15,738 nucleotides of DNA from JAJXWB01 sp047971685 (GTDB lineage: Bacteria; Pseudomonadota; Alphaproteobacteria; Rhizobiales; Beijerinckiaceae): the NCBI GenBank assembly GCA_047971685.1, contig JBKDZW010000186.1, forward strand, positions 1 to 15,738, in the 5' to 3' direction. The stretch's first letter is position 1; each line of letters starts with the position of its first letter. A model generated the notes under the pieces. It had not been told where the DNA came from, searched no databases, and worked only from the letters and a program-made list of their open reading frames with translations. Shown in pieces: positions 1 to 8,505 of this stretch. The translations under genes and the position numbers were made by a program.

Positions 1-218
1 AATTGAATATTTCCAGATCCGACCGACATTTCATGGCTTATATCGTCGATATCGCCTCTGAAACGTCCATCGCCCGATGTGAGCTGTAGCAGTTCGCCTG
101 CGTGGAAGGCCGGAATCTGCACATCCGGGGCAAGAATCCAGTGATTTTGAAAAATCGGATTTGTTCCGTTCATCATTATCACTCGAAACAATTTATTTTG
201 GCTTCCAATCGTCGACAT
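1..218 (-). CDS. Partial hypothetical protein, 5' end only, runs off left edge
   Basis: An open minus-strand frame runs without a stop from an ATG at 218 to the window edge (72 codons). The product begins MSTIGSQNKLFRVIMMNG and continues through a stretch reading HWILAPDVQIPAFHAGE. I do not recognise a family. An AAGGA lies almost against the 218 ATG, behind a run of six G, which is a tight spacing. The in-frame ATGs at 176 and 173 are alternative starts. Third positions are only about half G/C, clearly lower than in the other genes here, so this may be accessory DNA or a chance frame. The missing 3' part prevents any functional call. Confidence 0.4.
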   Translation of the reverse strand, partial: MSTIGSQNKLFRVIMMNGTNPIFQNHWILAPDVQIPAFHAGELLQLTSGDGRFRGDIDDISHEMSVGSGNIQ

Positions 219-553
219 TTCCTTCCCCCCATAAAAATTTGAAATGGAACGACGCCGGCATCAAAACGGCCAGCAAAGCAGATATTGCGCCCAAATCCAT
301 TGGCGGGCCATTCCATACTTGGACGATCTTGGGCGCTCTTGCCGATCTTGGACGCTCCTGTTGATTTTCTGCGGATGCAGCGCGCATCGGCCTGCATTCC
401 GAGGTCGAACAGAAAAATCTCCAACTCCGCCGCCTTGCCCGCGATCTCGACCGCCCTCTCGTGCATCGCCGGCAAGCCGTCGCGGCCGGTCGCGATCCGA
501 TGCGAGACCTTCGCGCCCGCGCCGAGCAGCGAAACGTAAAGGGCCGCGTCCGC
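219..553. other. Gene-poor stretch with coding-like remnant
   Basis: No convincing complete gene lies here. The left two thirds is relatively A/T-rich and contains a 19-nt-period imperfect tandem repeat at about 324-360. The right part, about 385-553 read on the minus strand, continues in the same frame after the TAG that ends the metallo-hydrolase gene. It reads in a protein-like way (for example ALYVSLLGAGAKV and MHERAVEIAGKAAELEIF) with high G/C at third positions, then decays into low-complexity translation. There is no ATG with a ribosome-binding site; TTG at 475 and ATG at 466 are the only possible starts. It could be a gene remnant left by a deletion, or a small real gene with a poor start. 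The function is unknown. Confidence 0.4.
324..360. repeat. Imperfect 19-nt-period direct repeat, two copies
   Basis: CGATCTTGGGCGCTCTT at 324-340 is repeated as CGATCTTGGACGCTCCT at 343-359 with two mismatches. It lies in the gene-poor stretch where the coding-like remnant decays. It may mark a slippage or recombination event; no function is evident. Confidence 0.6.
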
Positions 554-1429
554 CTATTCCTCGAAGGCGAAAATGAACCCGTCGCCCTTGCGTTTCACCC
601 TGCCGGCATGCGGCGCGCCGAAATGCGCTGGAAGCATCAGTGCATTGCAATCAGCGCATTGCCCGAGGATTTTCTCGCGCGTATCGGCCGATTGCACGGG
701 GTCCGTGCAGAAGCGGCTCGACCAGCGAGGCCGGTAGACCTGGATCGGATGGTGCAGCACATCGCCGGTGAAAAGCCCCTGCTCGCCGCCATCGCTGAGC
801 TCAATCGCAATCGCGCCGGGGGTGTGGCCGGGGGCGAGCTGGATTGCGATTGCGTCGCCGAGCCGGTCGCCGTCGGCGACGAGATGGTCCTGACCGCTGG
901 CGATCACGGGGTGGACGGAATCGGTGAAGATCATCCGCTCTTCTTCGCCGAGCGTCGGGTTTTTGGCCGGATCCCAATAATCGCGGTCGATCTGCGAAAA
1001 TACGTATTTTGCATTGGGGAAAGTCGGAACCCAGCGCCCGTCCACAAGCTGCGTATTCCAGCCGACGTGATCGACGTGGAGATGCGTGCACATGACGAAA
1101 TCGACCTCTTCCGGCGCGACGCCGGCCGCCCTGAGGCGCTCCAGATAAGGAGTGTCCTTCATGTGGAAGAGCGGCGAATGCGGGCGTTCTTTGTGATTTC
1201 CGGCGCAGGTGTCGATCAATATGGTGTGATGTTTCGTGCGGATCACCCATGAATGCAGCGAGGTGATGAAGCGGTCGAGACGCGCGTGATAATGGCGCGG
1301 CATCAGCCAGTCGCCATGTTCTTTGATGATTTCGGGATCCCAGTCGGGCATCAGCAGCGCCGGTGGAAAGGCCGGGCCATGCGCCTCCTCGACGCGATCG
1401 ATGATTGTCTGGCCTATTCTGAACGCCAT
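554..1429 (-). CDS. MBL-fold metallo-hydrolase (lactonase-like)
   Basis: The 291-residue product belongs to the metallo-beta-lactamase fold hydrolases. The zinc signature THLHVDHVGWN supplies H116, H118, D120 and H121. A GHTPG loop gives H202, TGDVLHHP gives D223, and a late PAHFGAP gives the last histidine, so all usual dinuclear metal ligands are visible. The arrangement resembles the AHL-lactonase / organophosphate-hydrolase-like branch, which opens lactones or esters in the cytoplasm; the true substrate cannot be read from sequence. The start is ATG 1429 because AGGAG (1436-1440 on the plus strand) sits 6 nt before it; an upstream TTG at 1447 has no such site. The gene ends in TAG. It begins 25 nt after the dienelactone hydrolase gene and is probably co-transcribed with it, which suggests linked lactone or ester breakdown (inference). 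Confidence 0.85.
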   Translation of the reverse strand: MAFRIGQTIIDRVEEAHGPAFPPALLMPDWDPEIIKEHGDWLMPRHYHARLDRFITSLHSWVIRTKHHTILIDTCAGNHKERPHSPLFHMKDTPYLERLRAAGVAPEEVDFVMCTHLHVDHVGWNTQLVDGRWVPTFPNAKYVFSQIDRDYWDPAKNPTLGEEERMIFTDSVHPVIASGQDHLVADGDRLGDAIAIQLAPGHTPGAIAIELSDGGEQGLFTGDVLHHPIQVYRPRWSSRFCTDPVQSADTREKILGQCADCNALMLPAHFGAPHAGRVKRKGDGFIFAFEE

Positions 1430-1454
1430 AACCGTCTCCTGCGCCAACCGGCCT

Positions 1455-2174
1455 TCACGCCAGATTTTTGGTAAAGAAGGCGACCACCCGGGCCCAGGCC
1501 TCGTCGGCGGCCTTTTTCTGATGCACGTCCGGGCGCGCCTCGTTCATGAAACCGTGCTGGGCGTCGTAAGAGAAGAATTCGTGCGGCTTGCCCGCCCTGG
1601 CGAGCCCGGCCTCGAAATCCTTGACCGCCTGCGGGGTGCACCAGTCGTCCTGAAGCGCGAAATGGCCCTGAAGCGGGATCTTGACAGCGTCGGGGCCGGC
1701 GGCGTCTGCCGGCGGCAGACCGTAGAACGGCGCGCCGGCCGTGAACTCGGGCACGCGGGCGGCGGCCAGAATGGTCATGGCGCCGCCCATGCAGAAACCG
1801 GAGACGCCGACCTTTGCCGCGCCGTCCGCCTTCAATCTCTGGGCGGCCCCGCGAACAATCTGGTCGGTCGCATCGAGAAAATTGAGCGAAGTCATTTCGG
1901 CGTTGGCGGCGTCTGCGTCGTGGTAGGGCACGACGCGGCCGGCGTAGAGGTCAGGCGCGAGCGCGTTGAAGCCCGCAGCGGCGAAGCGGTCGACGATGCC
2001 CTTGATCTGGTCGTTGAGGCCCCACCATTCCTGAACGACGACCAGCCCCGGCGCGCCCGCCTTGGCGGCTCTGGCCAGGTAGCCGGCGGCTTCCTTACCG
2101 TCCGGGCGTTTGAAATTGATGCGCTCTCCCACGGCCGCCTCCCGATCCTGTTTGACAAAATGATACGCCATCAT
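1455..2174 (-). CDS. Dienelactone hydrolase family protein
   Basis: This 239-residue alpha/beta hydrolase matches the dienelactone hydrolase (carboxymethylenebutenolidase) family in length and motifs. Visible residues are the glutamate in VVVQEWWGLN (E49), the cysteine nucleophile in GVSGFCMGG (C128), the aspartate in LQDDWCTP (D176/177) and the histidine in AQHGFMN (H207). The family uses a Cys-Asp-His triad and hydrolyses cyclic dienelactones to maleylacetate in chlorocatechol pathways, but many members act on other esters. No chlorocatechol genes are nearby, so the substrate is open. The start is one of two adjacent ATGs (2174 or 2171) behind GCAGGA; the spacing is short for both and slightly better for 2171. 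It is the first gene of a two-gene minus-strand unit with the MBL hydrolase and is divergent from dnaK across 258 nt. Confidence 0.88.
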   Translation of the reverse strand: MMAYHFVKQDREAAVGERINFKRPDGKEAAGYLARAAKAGAPGLVVVQEWWGLNDQIKGIVDRFAAAGFNALAPDLYAGRVVPYHDADAANAEMTSLNFLDATDQIVRGAAQRLKADGAAKVGVSGFCMGGAMTILAAARVPEFTAGAPFYGLPPADAAGPDAVKIPLQGHFALQDDWCTPQAVKDFEAGLARAGKPHEFFSYDAQHGFMNEARPDVHQKKAADEAWARVVAFFTKNLA

Positions 2175-2254
2175 TCCTGCTTTTGGCGTGTTTTGGAAGC
2201 CTGCCGGTCCGGCGGCGGTGTATCGGCCGGAAGGCCAATCTGCGCTCCGAGCGG

Positions 2255-2283
2255 CTTGCGTCACAAAAACGCGCCGCCTATAT
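2255..2283 (+). promoter_or_regulatory. Heat-shock (RpoH/sigma-32-like) promoter of dnaK
   Basis: CTTGCG at 2255-2260 and CTATAT at 2278-2283 are separated by exactly 17 nt. This closely fits the CTTG / CTATAT pattern described for alphaproteobacterial RpoH promoters and is the expected control for dnaK. Transcription would start near 2290, leaving a leader of about 140 nt. No mapped start is available. Confidence 0.65.
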
Positions 2284-2340
2284 GCGGTCCGAGCCCTTGC
2301 GGCGGCCCGCGCCGCACACAATCTCATGACCGTAACATCG

Positions 2341-2427
2341 GAGACCGGACGGTCGGGCCGCACTAGCGGACCGCATGTCCCCAGACCGGATCGCTTCGGG
2401 GTCCGGCGGTCTCGCCGCAGAAAGGAA
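2341..2427 (+). promoter_or_regulatory. Foldable dnaK leader with alternative stems next to the RBS
   Basis: AGACCGGA occurs at 2342-2349 and again at 2383-2390. The segment TCCGGCGGTCT at 2402-2412 can pair with either copy (TCCGG plus GTCT around a 2-nt bulge), so two mutually exclusive hairpins are possible. The ribosome-binding site AAAGGAA (2421-2427) follows 8 nt later, 5 nt before the ATG. A role in temperature- or translation-dependent control is only inference. Confidence 0.35.
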
Positions 2428-2432
2428 TAGTC

Positions 2433-3179
<747 letters not shown>

Positions 3180-3185
3180 GACTAG

Positions 3186-4349
<1,164 letters not shown>

Positions 4350-4357
4350 TAGAAGGC

Positions 4358-4386
4358 GGGCGCCGCGATCTGCGGCGCCCTATCCA
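4358..4386 (+). terminator. GC-rich hairpin after dnaK
   Basis: GGGCGCCGC (4358-4366) and GCGGCGCCC (4372-4380) form a perfect 9-bp stem with a 5-nt loop, beginning 9 nt after the dnaK stop. The following bases (TATCCA) are only weakly T-rich. It may act as a partial terminator or an mRNA-stabilising end that lowers expression of the downstream genes relative to dnaK. Confidence 0.55.
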
Positions 4387-4404
4387 TTTCGGGGAACAGT
4401 CCGG

Positions 4405-5019
4405 ATGAATTTCGTTTCGAGATCAGCGGCGTGCGGGCTTGCCGCTTTTGCGCTTGCCGTTTCGTTGACGGGCGCAGCGCTTGCGCAGGCCAAGACGCAA
4501 ACCAAGGCGCCGGTGTCGCCCGAACAGCTCAAGCCGCCAGCCGATATTCTCCTGGATTGCGCCAAATCCGCCCCCAAGGACGCGGTGACCAAGCTTCCTG
4601 CCGATCTTGCCGCGTGGGCTGCGGTCTATTGCACGAAGAACGGCCAGATATTCAACGCCAACGACCGGCATTTCGGGGCCTTTCCCGACACCGGCGTTCG
4701 CGCGACTTTCGGCGCCGCCGAAATCGGCGGGCGAACCGGCGCAGATCGCGCCAAGGCCTATTTCAAGTCGATATCCTACAATCTCCTGTCGGACGACGAA
4801 CTGGCCGCGCTCATCAAAGCCGATCCGATCTCGGAAAAAATCGTCAAGGGCAAGAAGCTCTACAAGCTCGATCTCGTTTCCGGCAACGACAATGTCCTGA
4901 CGTTCCTGGTCATCCAGCCGCAGACCGACCCGTTCTGGGTTTTTCCGCTCACCAGCAAGGGCCTGGGGACGCCGGCCTTTTTCGTGGTGAGCCTGGCCGC
5001 GCTCAATCGGTCCAGGTGA
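4405..5019 (+). CDS. Exported hypothetical protein between dnaK and dnaJ
   Basis: The 204-residue product starts with a clear Sec signal peptide: positive residues near the start, a hydrophobic core (CGLAAFALAVSLTGAAL) and an ALA-Q cleavage site at about residue 27. The mature part has no membrane segment and two cysteines, in LDCAK and VYCTK, that could form a disulfide in the periplasm. I do not recognise a family. A GGGGA 9 nt before the ATG can serve as the ribosome-binding site. Its TGA ends one base before the dnaJ ATG, so translation of dnaJ is probably coupled to it, and it sits behind a hairpin that follows dnaK. Composition matches the neighbouring core genes. A periplasmic protein inside a cytoplasmic chaperone operon is unexpected; a stress role is conceivable but not shown. 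Confidence 0.82.
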   Translation: MNFVSRSAACGLAAFALAVSLTGAALAQAKTQTKAPVSPEQLKPPADILLDCAKSAPKDAVTKLPADLAAWAAVYCTKNGQIFNANDRHFGAFPDTGVRATFGAAEIGGRTGADRAKAYFKSISYNLLSDDELAALIKADPISEKIVKGKKLYKLDLVSGNDNVLTFLVIQPQTDPFWVFPLTSKGLGTPAFFVVSLAALNRSR

Positions 5020-5020
5020 G

Positions 5021-6154
5021 ATGAGCAAGCGCGATTACTACGAAGTTCTCGGCGTCTCCCGCACCGTGACGGAGGTCGAACTGAAATCGGCCTTCCGCAA
5101 GGCGGCGATGCAGCACCATCCCGACCGGCATCCCGGCGACAAGGCGGCCGAGTCGCGCTTCAAGGAAATCAACGAGGCCTACCAGATCCTCTCCGACGGC
5201 CAGAAGCGGGCGGCCTACGACCGATTCGGCCATAGCGCTTTCGAGCAAGGCGGCGGCGGTTTCGGCATGGGAGAGGGTTTCGCCTCCTCCATGGCCGATA
5301 TTTTCGACGATCTGTTCGGCGATGTCATGGGCAGGCGCGGCGCGCGCGGCGGCGGCGGGCGCGAGCGCGGTTCGGACCTGCGCTACAATCTCGAAATCAC
5401 GCTTGAAGAAGCCTTTTCCGGCAAGACCGCGCAGATCAAGGCGCCGACCACGGTCACCTGCGAGGCCTGCGCCGGCTCCGGCGCCAAGCACGGCTCCAAG
5501 CCCAAGGTCTGCGCGACCTGCGGCGGCCAGGGCCGCGTGCGGGCGCAGCAGGGCTTTTTCGCCATCGAGCGCACCTGCCCCGCCTGCCACGGCCGGGGCG
5601 AGCGCATCGACGACCCTTGCACGAACTGCGCAGGCGCCGGCCGCGTCACGCGCGAGCGCACGCTTTCGGTCAATATTCCGCAAGGCGTCGAGGACGGCAC
5701 ACGCATCCGGCTTGCCGGCGAGGGCGAGGCCGGCCTGCGCGGCGGACCTGCGGGCGACCTGTACATTTTCCTGTCGATCAAGCCGCACGCCATGTTTCAT
5801 CGCGACGGCGCCGATCTCTATTGCCGCGTGCCGATCTCCATGGTGCAGGCGACGATCGGCGGCGAATTCGAGATCGGCACGCTCGAGGGCGCGCAATCCA
5901 AGGTGAAAGTGCCCGAGGGCACTCAGACCGGCCGGCAGTTCAAGATACGCGGCAAGGGCATGCCCGTTCTGCGTTCGCGCGAGTTCGGCGACCTCTATGT
6001 GCAGGCGGTGGTCGAAACGCCGCAGAACCTCACACGGCGTCAGCGCGAGCTTCTGGCCGAATTCGACAAGGAATCCTCGCATAACACCCAGCCGGAATCG
6101 GCGGGTTTCTTCGCCAAAATGAAAGATTTTCTCGACAATATCGGGGGGCAGTGA
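5021..6154 (+). CDS. dnaJ: Chaperone protein DnaJ (Hsp40)
   Basis: This is a full-length type I DnaJ of 377 residues, the co-chaperone that delivers substrates to DnaK and stimulates its ATPase. In order: a J domain with HPD at residues 33-35, a Gly/Phe-rich linker around 75-115, four zinc-binding CxxCxGxG repeats (cysteine pairs 147/150, 164/167, 186/189, 200/203), and the C-terminal peptide-binding domain with the GEGEAGLRGG and RGKGMP segments. All catalytic and zinc residues are present. The ATG follows the preceding stop by one base, with AGGTGAG overlapping that stop as the likely ribosome-binding site. It depends on dnaK, which is interrupted in this sequence, while dnaJ itself looks intact. 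Confidence 0.97.
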   Translation: MSKRDYYEVLGVSRTVTEVELKSAFRKAAMQHHPDRHPGDKAAESRFKEINEAYQILSDGQKRAAYDRFGHSAFEQGGGGFGMGEGFASSMADIFDDLFGDVMGRRGARGGGGRERGSDLRYNLEITLEEAFSGKTAQIKAPTTVTCEACAGSGAKHGSKPKVCATCGGQGRVRAQQGFFAIERTCPACHGRGERIDDPCTNCAGAGRVTRERTLSVNIPQGVEDGTRIRLAGEGEAGLRGGPAGDLYIFLSIKPHAMFHRDGADLYCRVPISMVQATIGGEFEIGTLEGAQSKVKVPEGTQTGRQFKIRGKGMPVLRSREFGDLYVQAVVETPQNLTRRQRELLAEFDKESSHNTQPESAGFFAKMKDFLDNIGGQ

Positions 6155-6167
6155 GCCGCCTTGGAAA

Positions 6168-6212
6168 GGCCTGCCGCCTTTGCAGAATGGGCTCCAAAGC
6201 AGGCCGCCTTTT
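6168..6212 (+). terminator. Intrinsic terminator after dnaJ
   Basis: GGCCTGC (6168-6174) pairs with GCAGGCC (6199-6205), and CTTT (6178-6181) continues the stem with AAAG further in. GCC and TTTT (6209-6212) follow. It starts 13 nt after the dnaJ stop and should close the dnaK-dnaJ unit. Confidence 0.6.
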
Positions 6213-6238
6213 GACGGAAACGACGACGACAGGATAAA
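6211..6238 (+). promoter_or_regulatory. Possible sigma-70-type promoter for pmtA
   Basis: TTGACG (6211-6216) and GATAAA (6233-6238) are 16 nt apart, directly after the dnaJ terminator and upstream of the methyltransferase gene. A second TTGACG at 6314 has only a weak -10 and lies very close to the start. This is a sequence match only. Confidence 0.35.
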
Positions 6239-6268
6239 CAGCTTTCCTATCAAATGCTTGAAGTGCCG

Positions 6269-6287
6269 GCTTTGACGCAATCAAAGC
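6269..6287. repeat. Perfect inverted repeat upstream of pmtA
   Basis: GCTTTGA and TCAAAGC form a perfect 7-bp dyad around CGCAA, about 30 nt after the candidate promoter and 82 nt before the TTG start. It could be an operator or a small leader hairpin. No regulator gene is adjacent. Confidence 0.4.
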
Positions 6288-6368
6288 ACATCCCACTCCA
6301 GCGTGACGCTTTCTTGACGCGGCCCTCGGCATGCGCGATTTTTGGGTCCCAAGGAGCCCGTCAAAATC

Positions 6369-7154
6369 TTGAGCGCCAATCCCCTGCGCACCAACGCCCG
6401 CCGCCTCGCGACGAGCCGCATCAAGTTCGAGGAACGCTTTGCCGACGAGGCGCGTTTCATCAAATCCTGGTTCGATTCTCCGCTGACGGCCGGCGCCGTG
6501 ACGCCCTCGGGCCGGTTTCTTGCGCGCGCCATGGCGCGTTGCGTCGACCCGCAGGCCGACGGGCTGATCGTGGAGCTTGGCCCGGGCACCGGCCCGGTGA
6601 CGGAGGCGCTGCTTGCGCGCGGCGCGCCGGCCGAAAAGCTGGTGCTGCTCGAATACGACGCCTCCTTCTGCAAATTGCTGGAACGCCGCTTTCCCGGCGT
6701 TCAGGTGGTGCGCGGCGACGCCTACCGGCTGCGCCAATCGCTGAAACATCTCGAAGGCGCGCTGATCTCGACGGTCGTCTCCAGCCTGCCCCTGCTGACG
6801 CGCCCCGAGCGCGAACGCCTGCAATTGCTGGACGAGGCTTTCGACCTCATGGGGTCGGAGGGTTCATTCATCCAGTTCACCTACGGCCTGGTTTCGCCCA
6901 TGCCGCTGAAAACCAATCGCGGCGCTGCGGCCGATTATCGCGGCGAAGTCTCCACGCCCGTCTGGCTCAACCTGCCGCCGGCCCGCGTCTGGCGCTATAC
7001 CCATGCCGAGGGCAAGGGCGTGCAGGCGGCAAGCCACCTGCGCCGCCACAACGATCTCGCGCCCGCCTTCAAGGCGTTCCGCCAGAAGCAGATGGAGCCG
7101 GCGCTGGCTTTCCTCAAGAAGATCGCCGACGGGCCGCGCGAGGGGCGGCGGTAA
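6369..7154 (+). CDS. pmtA: Phospholipid N-methyltransferase (PmtA-like, SAM-dependent)
   Basis: This class I SAM-dependent methyltransferase resembles rhizobial PmtA, which methylates phosphatidylethanolamine stepwise to phosphatidylcholine at the inner membrane. Diagnostic stretches are DEARFIKSWFDSPLTAGAV before motif I, the SAM loop VELGPGTGPV (about residues 68-77), VVSSLPLL after motif III, and NLPPARVWRY, where typical rhizobial PmtA proteins end. Here about 51 further residues follow (THAEGKG to the end), giving 261 residues against roughly 200 usually. No ATG fits. I chose TTG 6369 because AAGGAG (6351-6356) lies 12 nt upstream; TTG 6342 is an alternative without such a site. It precedes pyrF on the same strand. 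A general rRNA-adenine-methylase-like methyltransferase is the alternative call. Confidence 0.75.
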   Translation: MSANPLRTNARRLATSRIKFEERFADEARFIKSWFDSPLTAGAVTPSGRFLARAMARCVDPQADGLIVELGPGTGPVTEALLARGAPAEKLVLLEYDASFCKLLERRFPGVQVVRGDAYRLRQSLKHLEGALISTVVSSLPLLTRPERERLQLLDEAFDLMGSEGSFIQFTYGLVSPMPLKTNRGAAADYRGEVSTPVWLNLPPARVWRYTHAEGKGVQAASHLRRHNDLAPAFKAFRQKQMEPALAFLKKIADGPREGRR

Positions 7155-7239
7155 GCCCTCGTTTTCCGGATTTACCGTTGCAGCGTGCGCGTCGATCTGC
7201 GATGGCGTGGGCCGTTTCAAGCAGCCGGGGCCAGCGCAC

Positions 7240-7983
7240 ATGAGCCAACAGATTTCCGCCCGCGACCGTCTCATCGTCGCGCTCGACGCGCCCGGCGCCA
7301 AAGAGGCGCGCGACATGATTGCACGGCTCGGCGACGCCGCGAGCTTCTACAAAATCGGGATGGAGCTGATTTACGGCGGCGAGGGCTTCGATATTGCGCG
7401 CGAACTGATCGAGGCGGGCAAAAAAGTCTTCATCGACCTCAAGCTGCACGACATTCCCAATACGGTGGAGCGCGCCACGCGGCAGCTTGGCCGTCTCGGC
7501 GCAGATTTCGCCACGGTGCACGCCTATCCCCAGACCATGGCGGCCGCCCGGCGCGGCGCGGCCGGCTCCACGTTGAAGCTGCTCGCAGTCACCGTCATGA
7601 CGTCCTACGACGACGCCGATCTGAGCGCGGCCGGCTACGCCTTCAATGTGCGCGACCTGATTGCGCGCCGCGCGCTTCAGGCGCGCGAAGCCGGCGTCGA
7701 CGGGCTGATCCTGTCGCCTGAAGAAGCAGAAGCCATGCGAAACCTGCTGGGACCGGACATGTTGCTGGTGACACCCGGCGTGCGCCCCGCAGGCGCAGCG
7801 CTCGGGGACCAGAAGCGCGTGATGACGCCGACGCTGGCGCTGGCCGGCGGCGCAGATCATATCGTGGTCGGGCGCCCCGTGACCGAAGCCGCCGACCCGA
7901 AAGCCGCAGCCCAGGCAATTGTCGCGGAAATCGAAACCGGCCTTGCCTTGCGCGGCAAACGCAATTCTCGCCCTGCGCAGTAA
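7240..7983 (+). CDS. pyrF: Orotidine 5'-phosphate decarboxylase
   Basis: PyrF catalyses the last step of UMP synthesis, decarboxylating OMP in the cytoplasm. The 247-residue length is normal for the bacterial enzyme. The catalytic signature VFIDLKLHDIPNTV supplies D66, K68 and D71; D16 lies in LIVALDAPG, K38 in FYKIG, TVMTSY is present, and TPGVRP followed by ADHIVVGRPVT forms the phosphate-binding end of the barrel. The ATG at 7240 matches the family N-terminus (MSQQISARDRLIVALD); a run of G about 10 nt upstream is a weak ribosome-binding site. The gene is 85 nt behind pmtA with no obvious terminator, so co-transcription is plausible. Confidence 0.95.
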   Translation: MSQQISARDRLIVALDAPGAKEARDMIARLGDAASFYKIGMELIYGGEGFDIARELIEAGKKVFIDLKLHDIPNTVERATRQLGRLGADFATVHAYPQTMAAARRGAAGSTLKLLAVTVMTSYDDADLSAAGYAFNVRDLIARRALQAREAGVDGLILSPEEAEAMRNLLGPDMLLVTPGVRPAGAALGDQKRVMTPTLALAGGADHIVVGRPVTEAADPKAAAQAIVAEIETGLALRGKRNSRPAQ

Positions 7984-8043
7984 ACGCGACAAGATCGGCC
8001 AAGCCATGAAGCCAGGCCATCAAATCAAGCCCTGAAACGCAAA

Positions 8044-8070
8044 ACGCCGGGCGTACATCCGGCCCGGCGT
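8044..8070. terminator. Perfect 9-bp hairpin after pyrF
   Basis: ACGCCGGGC (8044-8052) and GCCCGGCGT (8062-8070) pair perfectly around a 9-nt loop, 60 nt after the pyrF stop. No T-run follows on the plus strand; the minus side is more T-rich. It is flanked by two exact copies of ACGCAAAACG at 8037-8046 and 8091-8100. It probably marks the end of the pyrF transcript. Confidence 0.45.
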
Positions 8071-8190
8071 GCAATCCGCTTCCGGCGCATACGCAAAACG
8101 ATTGCGCCTTACGCTTGCGCAACAATGGCGCATCGAGCGGATGAGAGAGATATAGTGGCGATTGATGACAAAACTATGAAGGCAGGAACA

Positions 8191-8496
8191 ATGCCCAGGG
8201 GATATTGGATCGGACATGTCGATGTGAGCGACCCCGAGGCCTACAAGGCCTATGTGCGGGCCAATGCCGCGGCTTTCGCCAAATATGGCGGAAAATTCCT
8301 GGTGCGCGGCGGCGCCTGCGAGCAGCCCGAAGGCAAGTTGCGCGCCCGCCATGTGGTGATCGAATTCGAGACCTACGAGAAGGCGCTGGCCTGCTACCGC
8401 TCGCCCGAATATGCAGCGGCGATCGAATTGCGCCGGCCCGTCTCCATCGGCGATATCGTCATTGTCGAGGGCTATGACGGCCCACAGCCGGGATAA
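8191..8496 (+). CDS. DUF1330 domain-containing protein
   Basis: This is a small 101-residue protein of the DUF1330 family (dimeric alpha/beta barrel, ferredoxin-like fold). Typical stretches are GYWIGHVDVSDPEAYKAYV at the N-terminus, GGKFLVRGG in the middle, and VVIEFETYEKALACYRSPEY followed by IVEG near the end. The biochemical role of the family is not established. The start at ATG 8191 is preceded by AGGA 3 nt away and matches the family start; the in-frame ATGs at 8125 and 8176 lack good sites. A TATAGT at 8151-8156 could be a -10 element, though no matching -35 is seen. Its position next to pyrF is, to my knowledge, common in Rhizobiales. It converges on the following minus-strand gene with 9 nt between the stops. 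Confidence 0.88.
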   Translation: MPRGYWIGHVDVSDPEAYKAYVRANAAAFAKYGGKFLVRGGACEQPEGKLRARHVVIEFETYEKALACYRSPEYAAAIELRRPVSIGDIVIVEGYDGPQPG

Positions 8497-8505
8497 GCCG
8501 GATTG

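Noticed and set aside
461..1252. A plus-strand frame of 263 codons opposite the MBL hydrolase
   Set aside because: The metal-binding motifs are all on the minus strand; the plus-strand translation has no family resemblance.
2188..2430. A short plus-strand frame ending just before dnaK
   Set aside because: It begins upstream of the heat-shock promoter, is Arg/Ala-rich, has no ribosome-binding site, and overlaps the leader and promoter. It is regulatory DNA rather than a gene.
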